Shown piece after piece: positions 16,384 through 24,147 of a stretch of 64,000 nt of DNA. The DNA comes from Microbacterium sp. SMR1 (GTDB taxonomy: Bacteria > Actinomycetota > Actinomycetes > Actinomycetales > Microbacteriaceae), in the NCBI RefSeq assembly GCF_003289625.1, contig NZ_QMBN01000002.1, forward strand, positions 456,610 to 520,609, written 5' to 3'. The number at the start of each line of letters is the position of its first letter. Within the stretch, counting starts at the first letter, position 1. The notes below the pieces were generated by a model. It made no database searches and was not told where the DNA came from. It saw only the letters and a program-made list of their open reading frames with translations. A program made the translations under genes and the position numbers.

Positions 16384-17177
16384 AGACGAGTCGTCCCGTC
16401 GCGGCATCCCTCGCCGTCGCCGGCTACATCATCATGATCGTGCCGATCCTTTTCGTGGTCGCCACGGCGTTCACGGGCGGACGCACCCTGCGCTTCCCGC
16501 CCGAGGGCTTCTCGCTGCAGTGGTTCGAGGCAGCGCTGAACTACGACCCGTTCATCAGCGCGCTGCTGTCGAGCCTTCAGCTCGCCCTCATCGCGACGGT
16601 GCTCGCGCTGCTCATCGGGGTTCCGGTGACGCTGGCGATCCACCGCGGCCGGCTCCCCGGCAAGGGGCTCGTCGAGGGGCTGTTCCTCTCGCCGCTCATC
16701 GTCCCCGAGCTCGTCGTCGGTCTCGCGCTCTACCAGCAGCTGATGATCGGCCTGCGCCTCGACAACTTCCCGGTGCTGCTCATCGGTCACACCGTGCTGA
16801 TGCTGCCCTACGCGGTGCGGGTCACCGGAGCATCGCTCGCACTCGCCGATCCCGGCATCGAGGAGGCCGCCCGCGGCCTCGGCGCCTCTCCGCTGCGCGC
16901 CTTCTTCTCGGTCACGCTGCCCCTGCTGCGCCCCGGCATCTTCTCCGCCGGGCTGCTGAGCTTCGTCACCTCGTTCAACAACGTGCCGCTGTCGCTGCTC
17001 CTGCAGAGCCGTGACTTCCGCACGCTCCCCGTCACCATGCTCGACTACGTCCAACAGAGCTACGACCCGATGGTCGCCGCCACGAGCACCATCATCCTCG
17101 CGGGCACCGTCGTCATCGCCGTCATCGCCGAGCGCACGGTCGGCTTCGCCCGCATCTTCGGAGGGATCAACCGATGA
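16380..17177 (+). CDS. ABC transporter permease, PotC-like
   Basis: 265 aa, about six membrane helices. The EAA loop reads 'EEAARGLGASPLRAFFSVTLPLLRPG'. It pairs with the preceding permease to form the membrane channel of the importer. The GTG start overlaps the previous stop, and the stop overlaps the ATPase start (ATGA). Confidence 0.9.
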   Translation: MKTSRPVAASLAVAGYIIMIVPILFVVATAFTGGRTLRFPPEGFSLQWFEAALNYDPFISALLSSLQLALIATVLALLIGVPVTLAIHRGRLPGKGLVEGLFLSPLIVPELVVGLALYQQLMIGLRLDNFPVLLIGHTVLMLPYAVRVTGASLALADPGIEEAARGLGASPLRAFFSVTLPLLRPGIFSAGLLSFVTSFNNVPLSLLLQSRDFRTLPVTMLDYVQQSYDPMVAATSTIILAGTVVIAVIAERTVGFARIFGGINR

Positions 17178-18166
17178 CCACCGCAGCAGAGTTCGTCGGG
17201 GTGACCCAGCGCTTCGGCGACTTCACCGCCGTCGACGACATCGACCTCGCCATCCCGTCGGGGCAGCTCACCACGCTGCTCGGGCCGAGCGGATGCGGCA
17301 AGACCACCTCGCTGCGGATGCTCGCGGGCTACACGCAGCCCACCTCCGGCCGCATCATGATCGCGGGCGAGGACGCCACCCGCACCCCGCCCGAGCGGCG
17401 CGGGCTCGGCATGGTGTTCCAGTCGTACGCCCTGTTCCCGCACATGAGCGTGGCCGAGAACGTCGGATACGGCCTGAAGCTGCGCAAGGTCCCGGCAGCT
17501 GAGCGCCGCCGCCGCGTCGAGGAATCGCTCGATCTCGTCGGCCTCGGACACCTCGCGGCGAGCCGGCCGAAGAAGCTCTCGGGCGGGCAGCAGCAGCGCG
17601 TGGCTCTCGCGCGTGCCATCGCCATCCGCCCGACCCTGCTGCTGCTCGACGAGCCGCTGTCGAACCTCGACGCGCGCCTGCGCGTCCAGATGCGCGCCGA
17701 GATCCGCCGCATCCAGTCCGAGACCGGCCTGACCGTCGTGCTCGTCACCCACGACCAGGACGAGGCGCTGGAGATGTCGGACCGCATGGTCCTCATGCGC
17801 GACGGCCGCATCATGCAGGAGGGCGCTCCGTCTGAGGTGTTCACCGCTCCGGCCAACCGTTTCGTCGCGGAGTTCCTCGGCTACGAGAACTTCCTCGCCG
17901 CCGCTGACGGTTCGTTCACGACCGTGCGCCCCGAGCATCTCGCTGTCGGACTCCCCGCCGACGGCACCGGGCTCGCGCTCGACGGAGTCGTGCTCGACGT
18001 CGCCTACCGCGGCGTCGACCGTCTCGTGACGGTCGAGACCGCCGACGCCACCGGCGCGGTCGTTCGTCTCGTCGCCGACGTCCGCGACGAGGCCGTCGCC
18101 GCGCGCCCGGGCGACCGGGTCACCGTCACCGCCCCCACGGCCCGGCTCATCCGCCTCGCCGCCTGA
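17174..18166 (+). CDS. ABC transporter ATP-binding protein, PotA-like
   Basis: 330 aa. Walker A GPSGCGKTT, Q-loop VFQSYALFPHM, signature LSGGQQQRVALARA, Walker B LLLLDEPLSNLD and H-loop VTHDQ are all intact, so it should hydrolyse ATP. A C-terminal TOBE-type domain (about residues 240-330) is regulatory and typical of the PotA/FbpC branch. It overlaps the second permease (ATGA). Confidence 0.93.
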   Translation: MTTAAEFVGVTQRFGDFTAVDDIDLAIPSGQLTTLLGPSGCGKTTSLRMLAGYTQPTSGRIMIAGEDATRTPPERRGLGMVFQSYALFPHMSVAENVGYGLKLRKVPAAERRRRVEESLDLVGLGHLAASRPKKLSGGQQQRVALARAIAIRPTLLLLDEPLSNLDARLRVQMRAEIRRIQSETGLTVVLVTHDQDEALEMSDRMVLMRDGRIMQEGAPSEVFTAPANRFVAEFLGYENFLAAADGSFTTVRPEHLAVGLPADGTGLALDGVVLDVAYRGVDRLVTVETADATGAVVRLVADVRDEAVAARPGDRVTVTAPTARLIRLAA

Positions 18167-18192
18167 ATCCACCCGTCGTCCCGCCCCGTCCG

Positions 18193-18214
18193 CACCAGCA
18201 CCAGCACCAGCACC
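18193..18214 (+). repeat. Tandem hexamer CACCAG x3
   Basis: Three perfect CACCAG units plus CACC lie in the 91-nt gap between the ATPase and binding-protein genes. The gap is otherwise C-rich, with a GAGAGG ribosome binding site before the ATG at 18258. Confidence 0.75.
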
Positions 18215-18257
18215 CGCGCCCCTGCGGCCCGCCCGCAGAGCCCCGAGAGGAACCCGC

Positions 18258-19340
18258 ATGATCCGCACCCGCACCAGCCGCGTCTTCGCGGCATCCGCCG
18301 CCGTCGCCGCCACGGCCCTCGTCGTCACCGGCTGCTCCGGCGGCTCGGGTGACTCCGGCGACGGTGGCTCGAGCGACTCCATCGTCGTCAGCGCGTTCCC
18401 GTTCGGGGTCGAGCAGTTCCAGGAGGCGATCGTCGACCCCTTCACCGAGAAGACGGGCATCACGGTCGAGATCGAGACCGGCTCGAACGCCGATCGTCTG
18501 TCGCAGCTGCAGCTCGCGGGTGGCGACGCCGGGATCGACGTCATGCTGATCTCCGACACCTTCGCGGCATCCGGTCAGGAGCAGGACCTGTTCCAGGACT
18601 TCGACGAGTCCGACGTCCCCAACCTCGCGAAGATCGCCGACTTCGCCGTCGAGGAGGGCTACGACGGGCCGGCCTACAGCTACCAGCTCAACGGCACGCT
18701 CTACAACACCGACGAGCTGGATGCCGCGCAGGCCGCCGACTGGTCGCTCTACGCCGACTCCGCCTACAGCGGCCGTCTCGCCTTCCCCGACATCGCCGTG
18801 ACGGCCGGGCAGCTCGCCGTCTCGGGCGTCGCCTCGACCTTCGGCGACGGCCCGTACGACATCGACACGGCCTACACGACGATCGGCGGATGGGCGCCGA
18901 ACATCCTGCAGTTCTACTCGTCGTCGACCGAGGTCACCAACCTCCTCACCCAGGGCGAGATCGTTGCGGCCGACGCCCTCAGCGGCTTCGCCACGACGCT
19001 CGTCGCGTCGGGTGAGCCCGTCGCCTGGACCGCTCCGGCCGAGGGCCGCTACATGGCCACCAACCGGGCCATGATCCCCAGCGGCGCGAAGAACCTCGAG
19101 GGTGCGTACGCCTTCATCGACTACCTGCTCTCGGTCGAGGCCCAGACGGCGTCGGCCGAGATCGTCGGCGACCTCCCCGTCGCCCTCGACGCGACGATCC
19201 CCGCCGAGATCACCGCCGTCGTCGGCGACATCGCGGCCGACCCGATCGCGGCGGGCTACGCCACGCTCGACCCGGCCGAGGTCGTCCCGAACCGCGCGCA
19301 GTGGGTCGAGCGGTTCGCGCGCGAGGTCGCCTCGCGCTGA
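18258..19340 (+). CDS. Extracellular solute-binding lipoprotein, PotD-like
   Basis: 360 aa. The N-terminal signal peptide ends in the lipobox VTGC, followed by a Gly/Ser/Asp linker, so the mature protein is lipid-anchored outside the membrane. The body (about residues 45-355) follows the PotD/FbpA type II fold: IVVSAFPFGVEQFQEAIVDPFTEKTGITVEIETG, then TVRPEH-independent hinge regions and KNLEGAYAFIDYLLS. A purine-related or amine substrate is possible given the deaminase gene that follows, but this is inference. Confidence 0.88.
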   Translation: MIRTRTSRVFAASAAVAATALVVTGCSGGSGDSGDGGSSDSIVVSAFPFGVEQFQEAIVDPFTEKTGITVEIETGSNADRLSQLQLAGGDAGIDVMLISDTFAASGQEQDLFQDFDESDVPNLAKIADFAVEEGYDGPAYSYQLNGTLYNTDELDAAQAADWSLYADSAYSGRLAFPDIAVTAGQLAVSGVASTFGDGPYDIDTAYTTIGGWAPNILQFYSSSTEVTNLLTQGEIVAADALSGFATTLVASGEPVAWTAPAEGRYMATNRAMIPSGAKNLEGAYAFIDYLLSVEAQTASAEIVGDLPVALDATIPAEITAVVGDIAADPIAAGYATLDPAEVVPNRAQWVERFAREVASR

Positions 19341-19349
19341 CCCAGACCG

Positions 19350-19386
19350 CCCGGCTGCCGAGCACCCCCCATCCTCGGCGGCCGGG
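19350..19386 (+). terminator. Hairpin after the binding-protein gene
   Basis: Arms CCCGGCTGCCGAG (19350-19362) and CTCGGCGGCCGGG (19374-19386) pair with one mismatch around an 11-nt C-rich loop. Weakly T-rich sequence follows. It probably ends or attenuates the ABC operon before the deaminase gene. Confidence 0.65.
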
Positions 19387-19437
19387 CCTCTTCTCGCGGT
19401 TTCCCGACCGCATCGCTCCACGAGTACGAACGGCACC

Positions 19438-20559
19438 ATGACTTCCGCAGCATCCCTCCCCGTCGATTACCTCCAGCGCCTGCCGAAGGCCGACCTGCAC
19501 TGCCACCTCATCGGCACCGTGCGCGCGTCGACGTTCGCCGAGCTGGCCCGCCGGGAGTCGCTCGAGCTGCCCGCCGACCCCGAGCGCATCTTCGCCGACA
19601 TCAACTCGCTGCCGCCCGACCCCGCGCTGTACCGCAACACGCGCATCCCGGTCCCGCAGCAGCGCGGCGCCGACGAGCCCGAGGTGTCGTACTCGCTCTT
19701 CCAGGTGTCGAACTGGGTGGTCGAGGTGCTCCGGGATGCCGACGACCTGACCCGCATCGTCTACGAGGCGTTCGAGGACGCCCACCGCCGCAGCGGCACC
19801 CGCCACCTCGAGCTGTTCTTCGACGCGCTGCCGCCGCACCTCGAGTCGCTCGGCTATCTCGGCGCGGTCGAGGCGTACGCCGAGGGCATCCGCCTGGCGG
19901 AGCGCGACTTCGGGATGACGGGTCTCATGATCCAGGGCATCGACCGCAGCCGCAGCGGCGAGGAGGCCCTCGCGGTCGTCCGCCGCGTCGTCGACAACCC
20001 GCATCCGTACGTCGCGGGCATCGGTCTCGACAACCTCGAGACCGCCGGTCCGCCCGAGCGTTTCGTCGACGCCTATCGCCTCGCCGGCGAGGCCGGGCTC
20101 GGCCGCACCGCGCACTCGTCCGAGCACGCGCCGACTGCGGTCAACACCATCACCTGCCTCGACCTGCTCGGCTGCGACCGCATCGACCACGGCTACTACG
20201 TGCTCGAGGACGACGCCGTCGTCGAGCGGATGCGCGAGGACCAGGTCGCGTTCACCGTCGCCTCGACCACGTCACGCCGCTCGTGGCGGCCCTGGCGTCG
20301 CGCGTCGATCGCCGCGATGCTCGAGGCCGGGCTCAACGTCATCCCGTGCTCGGACGACCCGGGCATGTTCCCCACGACGCTCGCCGCCGAGTACGGCATC
20401 GTCGCGGACCAGATCGGCGCCACGCACGAGCAGGTCCGCCGCATGGCGATCTCGTCGTTCGAGGCATCCTGGCTGCCCGCCGAGCAGCGCGCGCGTCGCG
20501 TCGCCGAGGTCACCGCCGAGATCGACGCGCTCGACGCCGAGTTCGCGCTCTCCGTCTGA
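19438..20559 (+). CDS. add: Adenosine deaminase family protein
   Basis: 373 aa from the ATG at 19438. Zinc ligands are H21 and H23 (DLHCH), H226, and D306 (CSDDPG); catalytic E229 lies in HSSE, and H251 in IDHGYYV. The HAGE motif of classic adenosine deaminases is HSSE here, and the usual 'CP.SN' segment reads ASTTSRRS, so the substrate may differ from adenosine (adenine, methylthioadenosine or another amino-heterocycle). It lies after an ABC importer, separated by a hairpin, suggesting import and deamination of one compound. Confidence 0.82.
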   Translation: MTSAASLPVDYLQRLPKADLHCHLIGTVRASTFAELARRESLELPADPERIFADINSLPPDPALYRNTRIPVPQQRGADEPEVSYSLFQVSNWVVEVLRDADDLTRIVYEAFEDAHRRSGTRHLELFFDALPPHLESLGYLGAVEAYAEGIRLAERDFGMTGLMIQGIDRSRSGEEALAVVRRVVDNPHPYVAGIGLDNLETAGPPERFVDAYRLAGEAGLGRTAHSSEHAPTAVNTITCLDLLGCDRIDHGYYVLEDDAVVERMREDQVAFTVASTTSRRSWRPWRRASIAAMLEAGLNVIPCSDDPGMFPTTLAAEYGIVADQIGATHEQVRRMAISSFEASWLPAEQRARRVAEVTAEIDALDAEFALSV

Positions 20560-20592
20560 GCCCCGGCCCCCCCCGGCCGGGCGCCGGGTTGC

Positions 20593-20664
20593 GCCGAGAA
20601 CGCACCGTCGCCGCGAGAACGCACGGTTGAGGGTGCGTTCTCGCGGCGAGCGTGCGTCCTCGGC
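20593..20664. repeat. Nested inverted repeat, copy 2
   Basis: Same architecture as the copy at 14325: A GCCGAGAACGCAC (20593-20605), B CGCGAGAACGCAC (20612-20624), exact B' (20633-20645), and A' GTGCGTCCTCGGC (20652-20664) with one mismatch. The six-base A-B spacer CGTCGC is identical in both copies. It too lies between convergent genes, after the deaminase and before the helicase stop, without overlapping either. Confidence 0.88.
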
Positions 20665-20708
20665 GGGCGGGGCAGCGCCGGATGCCGGGGTGAGCCGGAT
20701 GCTGCGGG

Positions 20709-22313
20709 TCAGCGACCGCCGCGGCGGCCGGCGCTGTTCTGGCGCACGACCGAACCGACCATGAGCTTGCCGCCGGCGGCACCGCCGTTCGACGAGGCGC
20801 GACGGCCGGTGCGGCGCGGGTTGCCCGCGGGAGCGGCGTCGCGCGTCTCGCGGGGCGCGCGGTCGCTGGTCTTACCGCCGCGCGAGGACTGCTGCCCGCC
20901 GCGGCTCTGCTGCTGGTCGCGCTGACCGCCCGAGCGTGCGCCCTGGCCGTCGCGACCACCGGCAGCGCCCTGGCCCTGACCCTGGCCGCGTCCGCCGCGA
21001 CCGCGGCCACCGCCGGAGCGACCGCCGCCGTTCGACGAACCGCCCTCGCGAGCGTCGCGTGCGGCGCGCTTGCGCTGCGCGTTGGCGCCCTGGCTCGTGC
21101 CGCGGGGCGCGACCTCGACCGGCGCCGGAGTCACGTAGGGCGCGACCTTTCCGACGAGGGCGACGACCTCGGGCGACTCGGCCGTGACCGTGATCGGGGT
21201 GACCGCGATGGCGGCCTTGCGGAGCAGGTCCTTGACGTCGCGCTCCTGGCCCGGCATCACGAGGGTGACGACGGCGCCCTCGGCGCCCGCGCGGGCGGTG
21301 CGACCCGAACGGTGCAGGTACGCCTTGTGCTCCATGGGCGGGTCGACGTGCACGACCAGCTCGACGTCGTCGACGTGGACACCGCGCGCGGCGACATCCG
21401 TCGCGACGAGCACCTTCGCGGCGCCCGACGAGAACGCGGCGAGGTTGCGGTCGCGCTGCGGCTGGGAGAGGTTGCCGTGCAGGTCGACCGAGGGGATGCC
21501 CTGCGAGGTCAGCTGCTTGGCGAGCTTCTTCGCGGCGTGCTTGGTGCGGGTGAACAGGATGCGGCGGCCCATGCCCGAGGCGAGTGCCTTGACGACATCC
21601 TTCTTCTCCTCCGCGCCGGCGAGGTGGAACACGTGGTGCGTCATCGCCGCGACGGGGGAGTGGGCCTCGTCGACCGAGTGGAGGACCTCGTTCTGCAGGA
21701 AGCGCTTGACGAGCTTGTCCACACCGTTGTCGAGGGTCGCGCTGAACAGCATCCGCTGCCCGTCGCGCGGCGTCTTGTCGAGGATGCGCGTGACGGCGGG
21801 GAGGAAGCCGAGGTCGGCCATGTGGTCGGCCTCGTCGATGACCGTGATCTCGACCGAGTCGAGCGTCAGGTGGCGCTGCTGCAGCAGGTCTTCGAGGCGG
21901 CCCGGGCAGGCGACGACGATGTCGACGCCGGCGTTGAGCGCCTGCACCTGACGGTTCTGGTTGACGCCGCCGAAGATGGTGGTCGTCTTCATGCCGTAGG
22001 CCGCCGCGAGCGGCTCGAGGGTCGCGTTGATCTGCGTCGCGAGCTCGCGGGTCGGCGCGAGGACGAGGCCCAGGATGCGGGCAGCGCGGCGGCTGCCGCC
22101 GGCGAGTTCGCCGCCGAGGCGCGCGGCCATCGGGATCGAGAAGGCCAGAGTCTTGCCCGAGCCGGTCTTGCCGCGGCCGAGCACGTCGCGTCCGGCGAGC
22201 GTGTCGGGCAGGGTGTCGACCTGGATCGGGAAGGCGGTGGTCTTGCCGTCCTTCGCGAGCGCTTCGACGAGGGGAGCGGGCACGCCGAGCGTGCGGAAAG
22301 TGGTGTCAGTCAT
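20709..22313 (-). CDS. DEAD-box RNA helicase with RGG-rich tail
   Basis: 534 aa from the ATG at 22313. Helicase motifs are complete: Q-motif region, GRGKTGSGKT (Walker A), PTRELA, VIDEADHMADLGF (DEAD box), SATLD, TDVAARGVHVDDV and HRSGRTARAG. The last ~140 residues are rich in Gly, Arg and Gln (RGG-like repeats), a flexible RNA-binding tail. It resembles RhlE/CsdA-type helicases that act in ribosome assembly, RNA decay and cold adaptation. The 331-nt region before it contains a long probable 5' leader. Confidence 0.93.
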   Translation of the reverse strand: MTDTTFRTLGVPAPLVEALAKDGKTTAFPIQVDTLPDTLAGRDVLGRGKTGSGKTLAFSIPMAARLGGELAGGSRRAARILGLVLAPTRELATQINATLEPLAAAYGMKTTTIFGGVNQNRQVQALNAGVDIVVACPGRLEDLLQQRHLTLDSVEITVIDEADHMADLGFLPAVTRILDKTPRDGQRMLFSATLDNGVDKLVKRFLQNEVLHSVDEAHSPVAAMTHHVFHLAGAEEKKDVVKALASGMGRRILFTRTKHAAKKLAKQLTSQGIPSVDLHGNLSQPQRDRNLAAFSSGAAKVLVATDVAARGVHVDDVELVVHVDPPMEHKAYLHRSGRTARAGAEGAVVTLVMPGQERDVKDLLRKAAIAVTPITVTAESPEVVALVGKVAPYVTPAPVEVAPRGTSQGANAQRKRAARDAREGGSSNGGGRSGGGRGRGGRGQGQGQGAAGGRDGQGARSGGQRDQQQSRGGQQSSRGGKTSDRAPRETRDAAPAGNPRRTGRRASSNGGAAGGKLMVGSVVRQNSAGRRGGR

Positions 22314-22550
22314 GAGGGAGTGTGTCTCCGGGCGCACGTCGGCGCCCTGATCGGTGGCCCGGATGCGGGTGCGCATGCGGGGTCGCCGTACGAAAGAGTC
22401 CGCGGGATGCCGGTCGTGACCCGGTGGGCGGAAGGCGTTCTACGACGCGTGCGGCGCGAGCGCGCCACAAGAACCCCCAGCCTACCAGTGCCCGCCTGTA
22501 TGACGGTCTGGTCCCTGGCCGGGGCCCGCGCGTCGCGATGCAAGGGATTC
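22314..22550 (-). promoter_or_regulatory. Leader region of the DEAD-box helicase gene
   Basis: A non-coding stretch with no convincing gene on either strand. On the minus strand a -10-like TAGGCT lies at 22479-22484, preceded by a poor -35. If used, it gives a 5' leader of about 160 nt. Long leaders that fold at low temperature are known for cold-shock helicase genes; whether this one acts so is unknown. Confidence 0.35.
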
Positions 22551-22596
22551 GGCCCGACACCCCGGCCGGACGGCATCCGTCACGGGGTATCGGACC
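22551..22596 (-). terminator. Strong RNA hairpin after the mycoredoxin gene
   Basis: On the minus strand a 14-bp stem forms between GGTCCGATACCCCG and CGGGGTGTCGGGCC with two G-U pairs, and a second small stem GACGG-CCGTC sits in the loop. The G-U pairs exist only in minus-strand RNA, which indicates the functional strand. It lies 48 nt past the mycoredoxin stop. There is no U-run, as is common in actinobacterial terminators. Confidence 0.6.
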
Positions 22597-22644
22597 GGAT
22601 GTCTTGCATCCGCGCACGCGCACAGCGAGCGGAACGCGCGCAGG

Positions 22645-22905
22645 TCAGATGAGCGAGAGCTCGCGCAGCTTGGCTGCCACGTCGTCGTTGCTCGGCTCGA
22701 CGTGGTGGGTCGCGTCGGGGTAGACCACCACGGGGATCTGGGTGCGGCCCGAGATCTCGCGCGCGACGTCGGCCGCGGCGGGCTCCGCCTCGAGGTCGAT
22801 GTAGGTGTAGTCGACGCCGAGCTCGTCGAGCTGAGCCTTCGTGCGGCGGCAGTCGCGGCACCAGTCGGCGCCGAACATCGTGATCGTGTCGGTGGAAGCG
22901 GTCAT
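22645..22905 (-). CDS. Mycoredoxin/glutaredoxin-like protein
   Basis: 86 aa thioredoxin-fold protein: 'TITMFGADWCRDCRRTKAQLDELGVDYTYIDLE', with active site W-C-R-D-C and the cis-Pro segment TQIPVVVYPD. Actinobacterial mycoredoxins use the thiol mycothiol to reduce mixed disulfides; the present protein has CRDC rather than CGYC, so its partners may differ. Length is standard. It stands alone on the minus strand, 19 nt after the glycosyltransferase stop. Confidence 0.88.
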   Translation of the reverse strand: MTASTDTITMFGADWCRDCRRTKAQLDELGVDYTYIDLEAEPAAADVAREISGRTQIPVVVYPDATHHVEPSNDDVAAKLRELSLI

Positions 22906-22924
22906 GCTTCCAGGGTACGTCTGC

Positions 22925-24052
22925 TCAGTACTCGGCGGCCCGGGCGCGCTCGGGGGCGGCCTCGAGCACCGGGGCGACGCGCTGCTTCTTGGGTGCGTAG
23001 ACGACGAGCGCGTGGAACACGAAGCGCACGACGAACGCGGCGATGAGGGTCAGTCCCGCGGCGATGACGCTCGGGATGTGTGCGTTCTCGACGAGCACCC
23101 ACAGCACCGGGATCCGGATGATCGCCTCGGCGTTGTTGAAGGTGAACGATTTCACGAACCGCTGCGTCATGCTGCCCGATTCCGAGCGCATATCGCTGAA
23201 GACGAGGTATTCCAGCAACAGGAAGTTGCCGATGATCGTGATCTCGCTCGCGATGATGGATGCCGGCAGATAGTCCATGCCGAGCCGGATGAGGCCCCAC
23301 ATGATCACCAGGTTCGCGATGGCGCCGACGCCGCCGACGAGCGCGAACGCCGACATCCGCCCGAAGCGGAGCATGAGCAGCTGGGTCAGGAACCGGATGC
23401 CCTGCGTGAAGGTCGCCTTCGACGAGCCGGCGTAGCGGGGCGCGAAGGCGAACGGCACCTCGGCGACGCGCATGTGCCGGCGAGCGAGGATCTCGAGCAG
23501 GATCTTGAAGCCGCGCGGACGCAGAGCGTCGATGTCGATCGTGTCGCGGTCGACCAGGAAGAACCCGGTCATCGGGTCGCTGCACTCACCGAGCTTGCGG
23601 GGGAACATCGCCTTGGTCAGCAGTGTCGACGCGCGCGAGACGGTCGTTCGCGTGGCGTCGGCGAGGCCCTTCGAGTCGCCGCCGGCGATGTAGCGCGAGG
23701 CGACGACGACATCCACGTCGCCGCGGTCGGCTCGCGCCAGCAGCCGCGGGATGTCCTCAGGAGGATGCTGCAGGTCGCCGTCCATCACGAGACACCACGA
23801 CGAGTTCGCGGCCCGGATGCCGTCGACCACGGCCCCGCCGAGTCCCGCCACCGGCTCGTCGCGGTGGATCAGTCGCACCGGGAAGTCGGCCGTCTTCGCC
23901 GCCCGCTCGATGATGGCGGGGGTGTCGTCGGTGGAGTCGTCGACGAAGACGACCTCGATCATCCGGTCGTCGACCGCGTCACCGATCCGTCGCAGCAGCT
24001 CCACGACGTTCGGGCCTTCGTTGAAGGTCGGGACGACGATCGTCAGATCCAT
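22925..24052 (-). CDS. Family 2 glycosyltransferase fused to a GtrA-like membrane domain
   Basis: 375 aa. Residues 1-230 are a DPM1-type GT2 domain with DLTIVVPTFNEG, VDDSTDDT and DGDLQHP, which bind the nucleotide sugar. Residues 235-355 hold four membrane helices of the GtrA type (FALVGGVGAIANLVIMWG). Such fusions transfer a sugar from a nucleotide donor to polyprenyl phosphate and may flip the product for cell-wall or glycoprotein glycosylation. The donor sugar is unknown. An upstream candidate promoter lies at 24090-24117. Confidence 0.88.
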   Translation of the reverse strand: MDLTIVVPTFNEGPNVVELLRRIGDAVDDRMIEVVFVDDSTDDTPAIIERAAKTADFPVRLIHRDEPVAGLGGAVVDGIRAANSSWCLVMDGDLQHPPEDIPRLLARADRGDVDVVVASRYIAGGDSKGLADATRTTVSRASTLLTKAMFPRKLGECSDPMTGFFLVDRDTIDIDALRPRGFKILLEILARRHMRVAEVPFAFAPRYAGSSKATFTQGIRFLTQLLMLRFGRMSAFALVGGVGAIANLVIMWGLIRLGMDYLPASIIASEITIIGNFLLLEYLVFSDMRSESGSMTQRFVKSFTFNNAEAIIRIPVLWVLVENAHIPSVIAAGLTLIAAFVVRFVFHALVVYAPKKQRVAPVLEAAPERARAAEY

Positions 24053-24089
24053 GAATCGCTCGCAAGTGGAAACGGACGGGGGAGTTCAC

Positions 24090-24117
24090 ACAGTACTGAG
24101 GATTCATATGCGTACAA
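24090..24117 (-). promoter_or_regulatory. Candidate promoter of the glycosyltransferase gene
   Basis: On the minus strand TTGTAC (24112-24117) and TACTGT (24090-24095) are separated by 16 nt inside an unusually AT-rich intergenic stretch. The implied leader is about 35 nt. Confidence 0.35.
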
Positions 24118-24147
24118 CCCGTTGACTCTTTGGATATCGCCTGAGAT

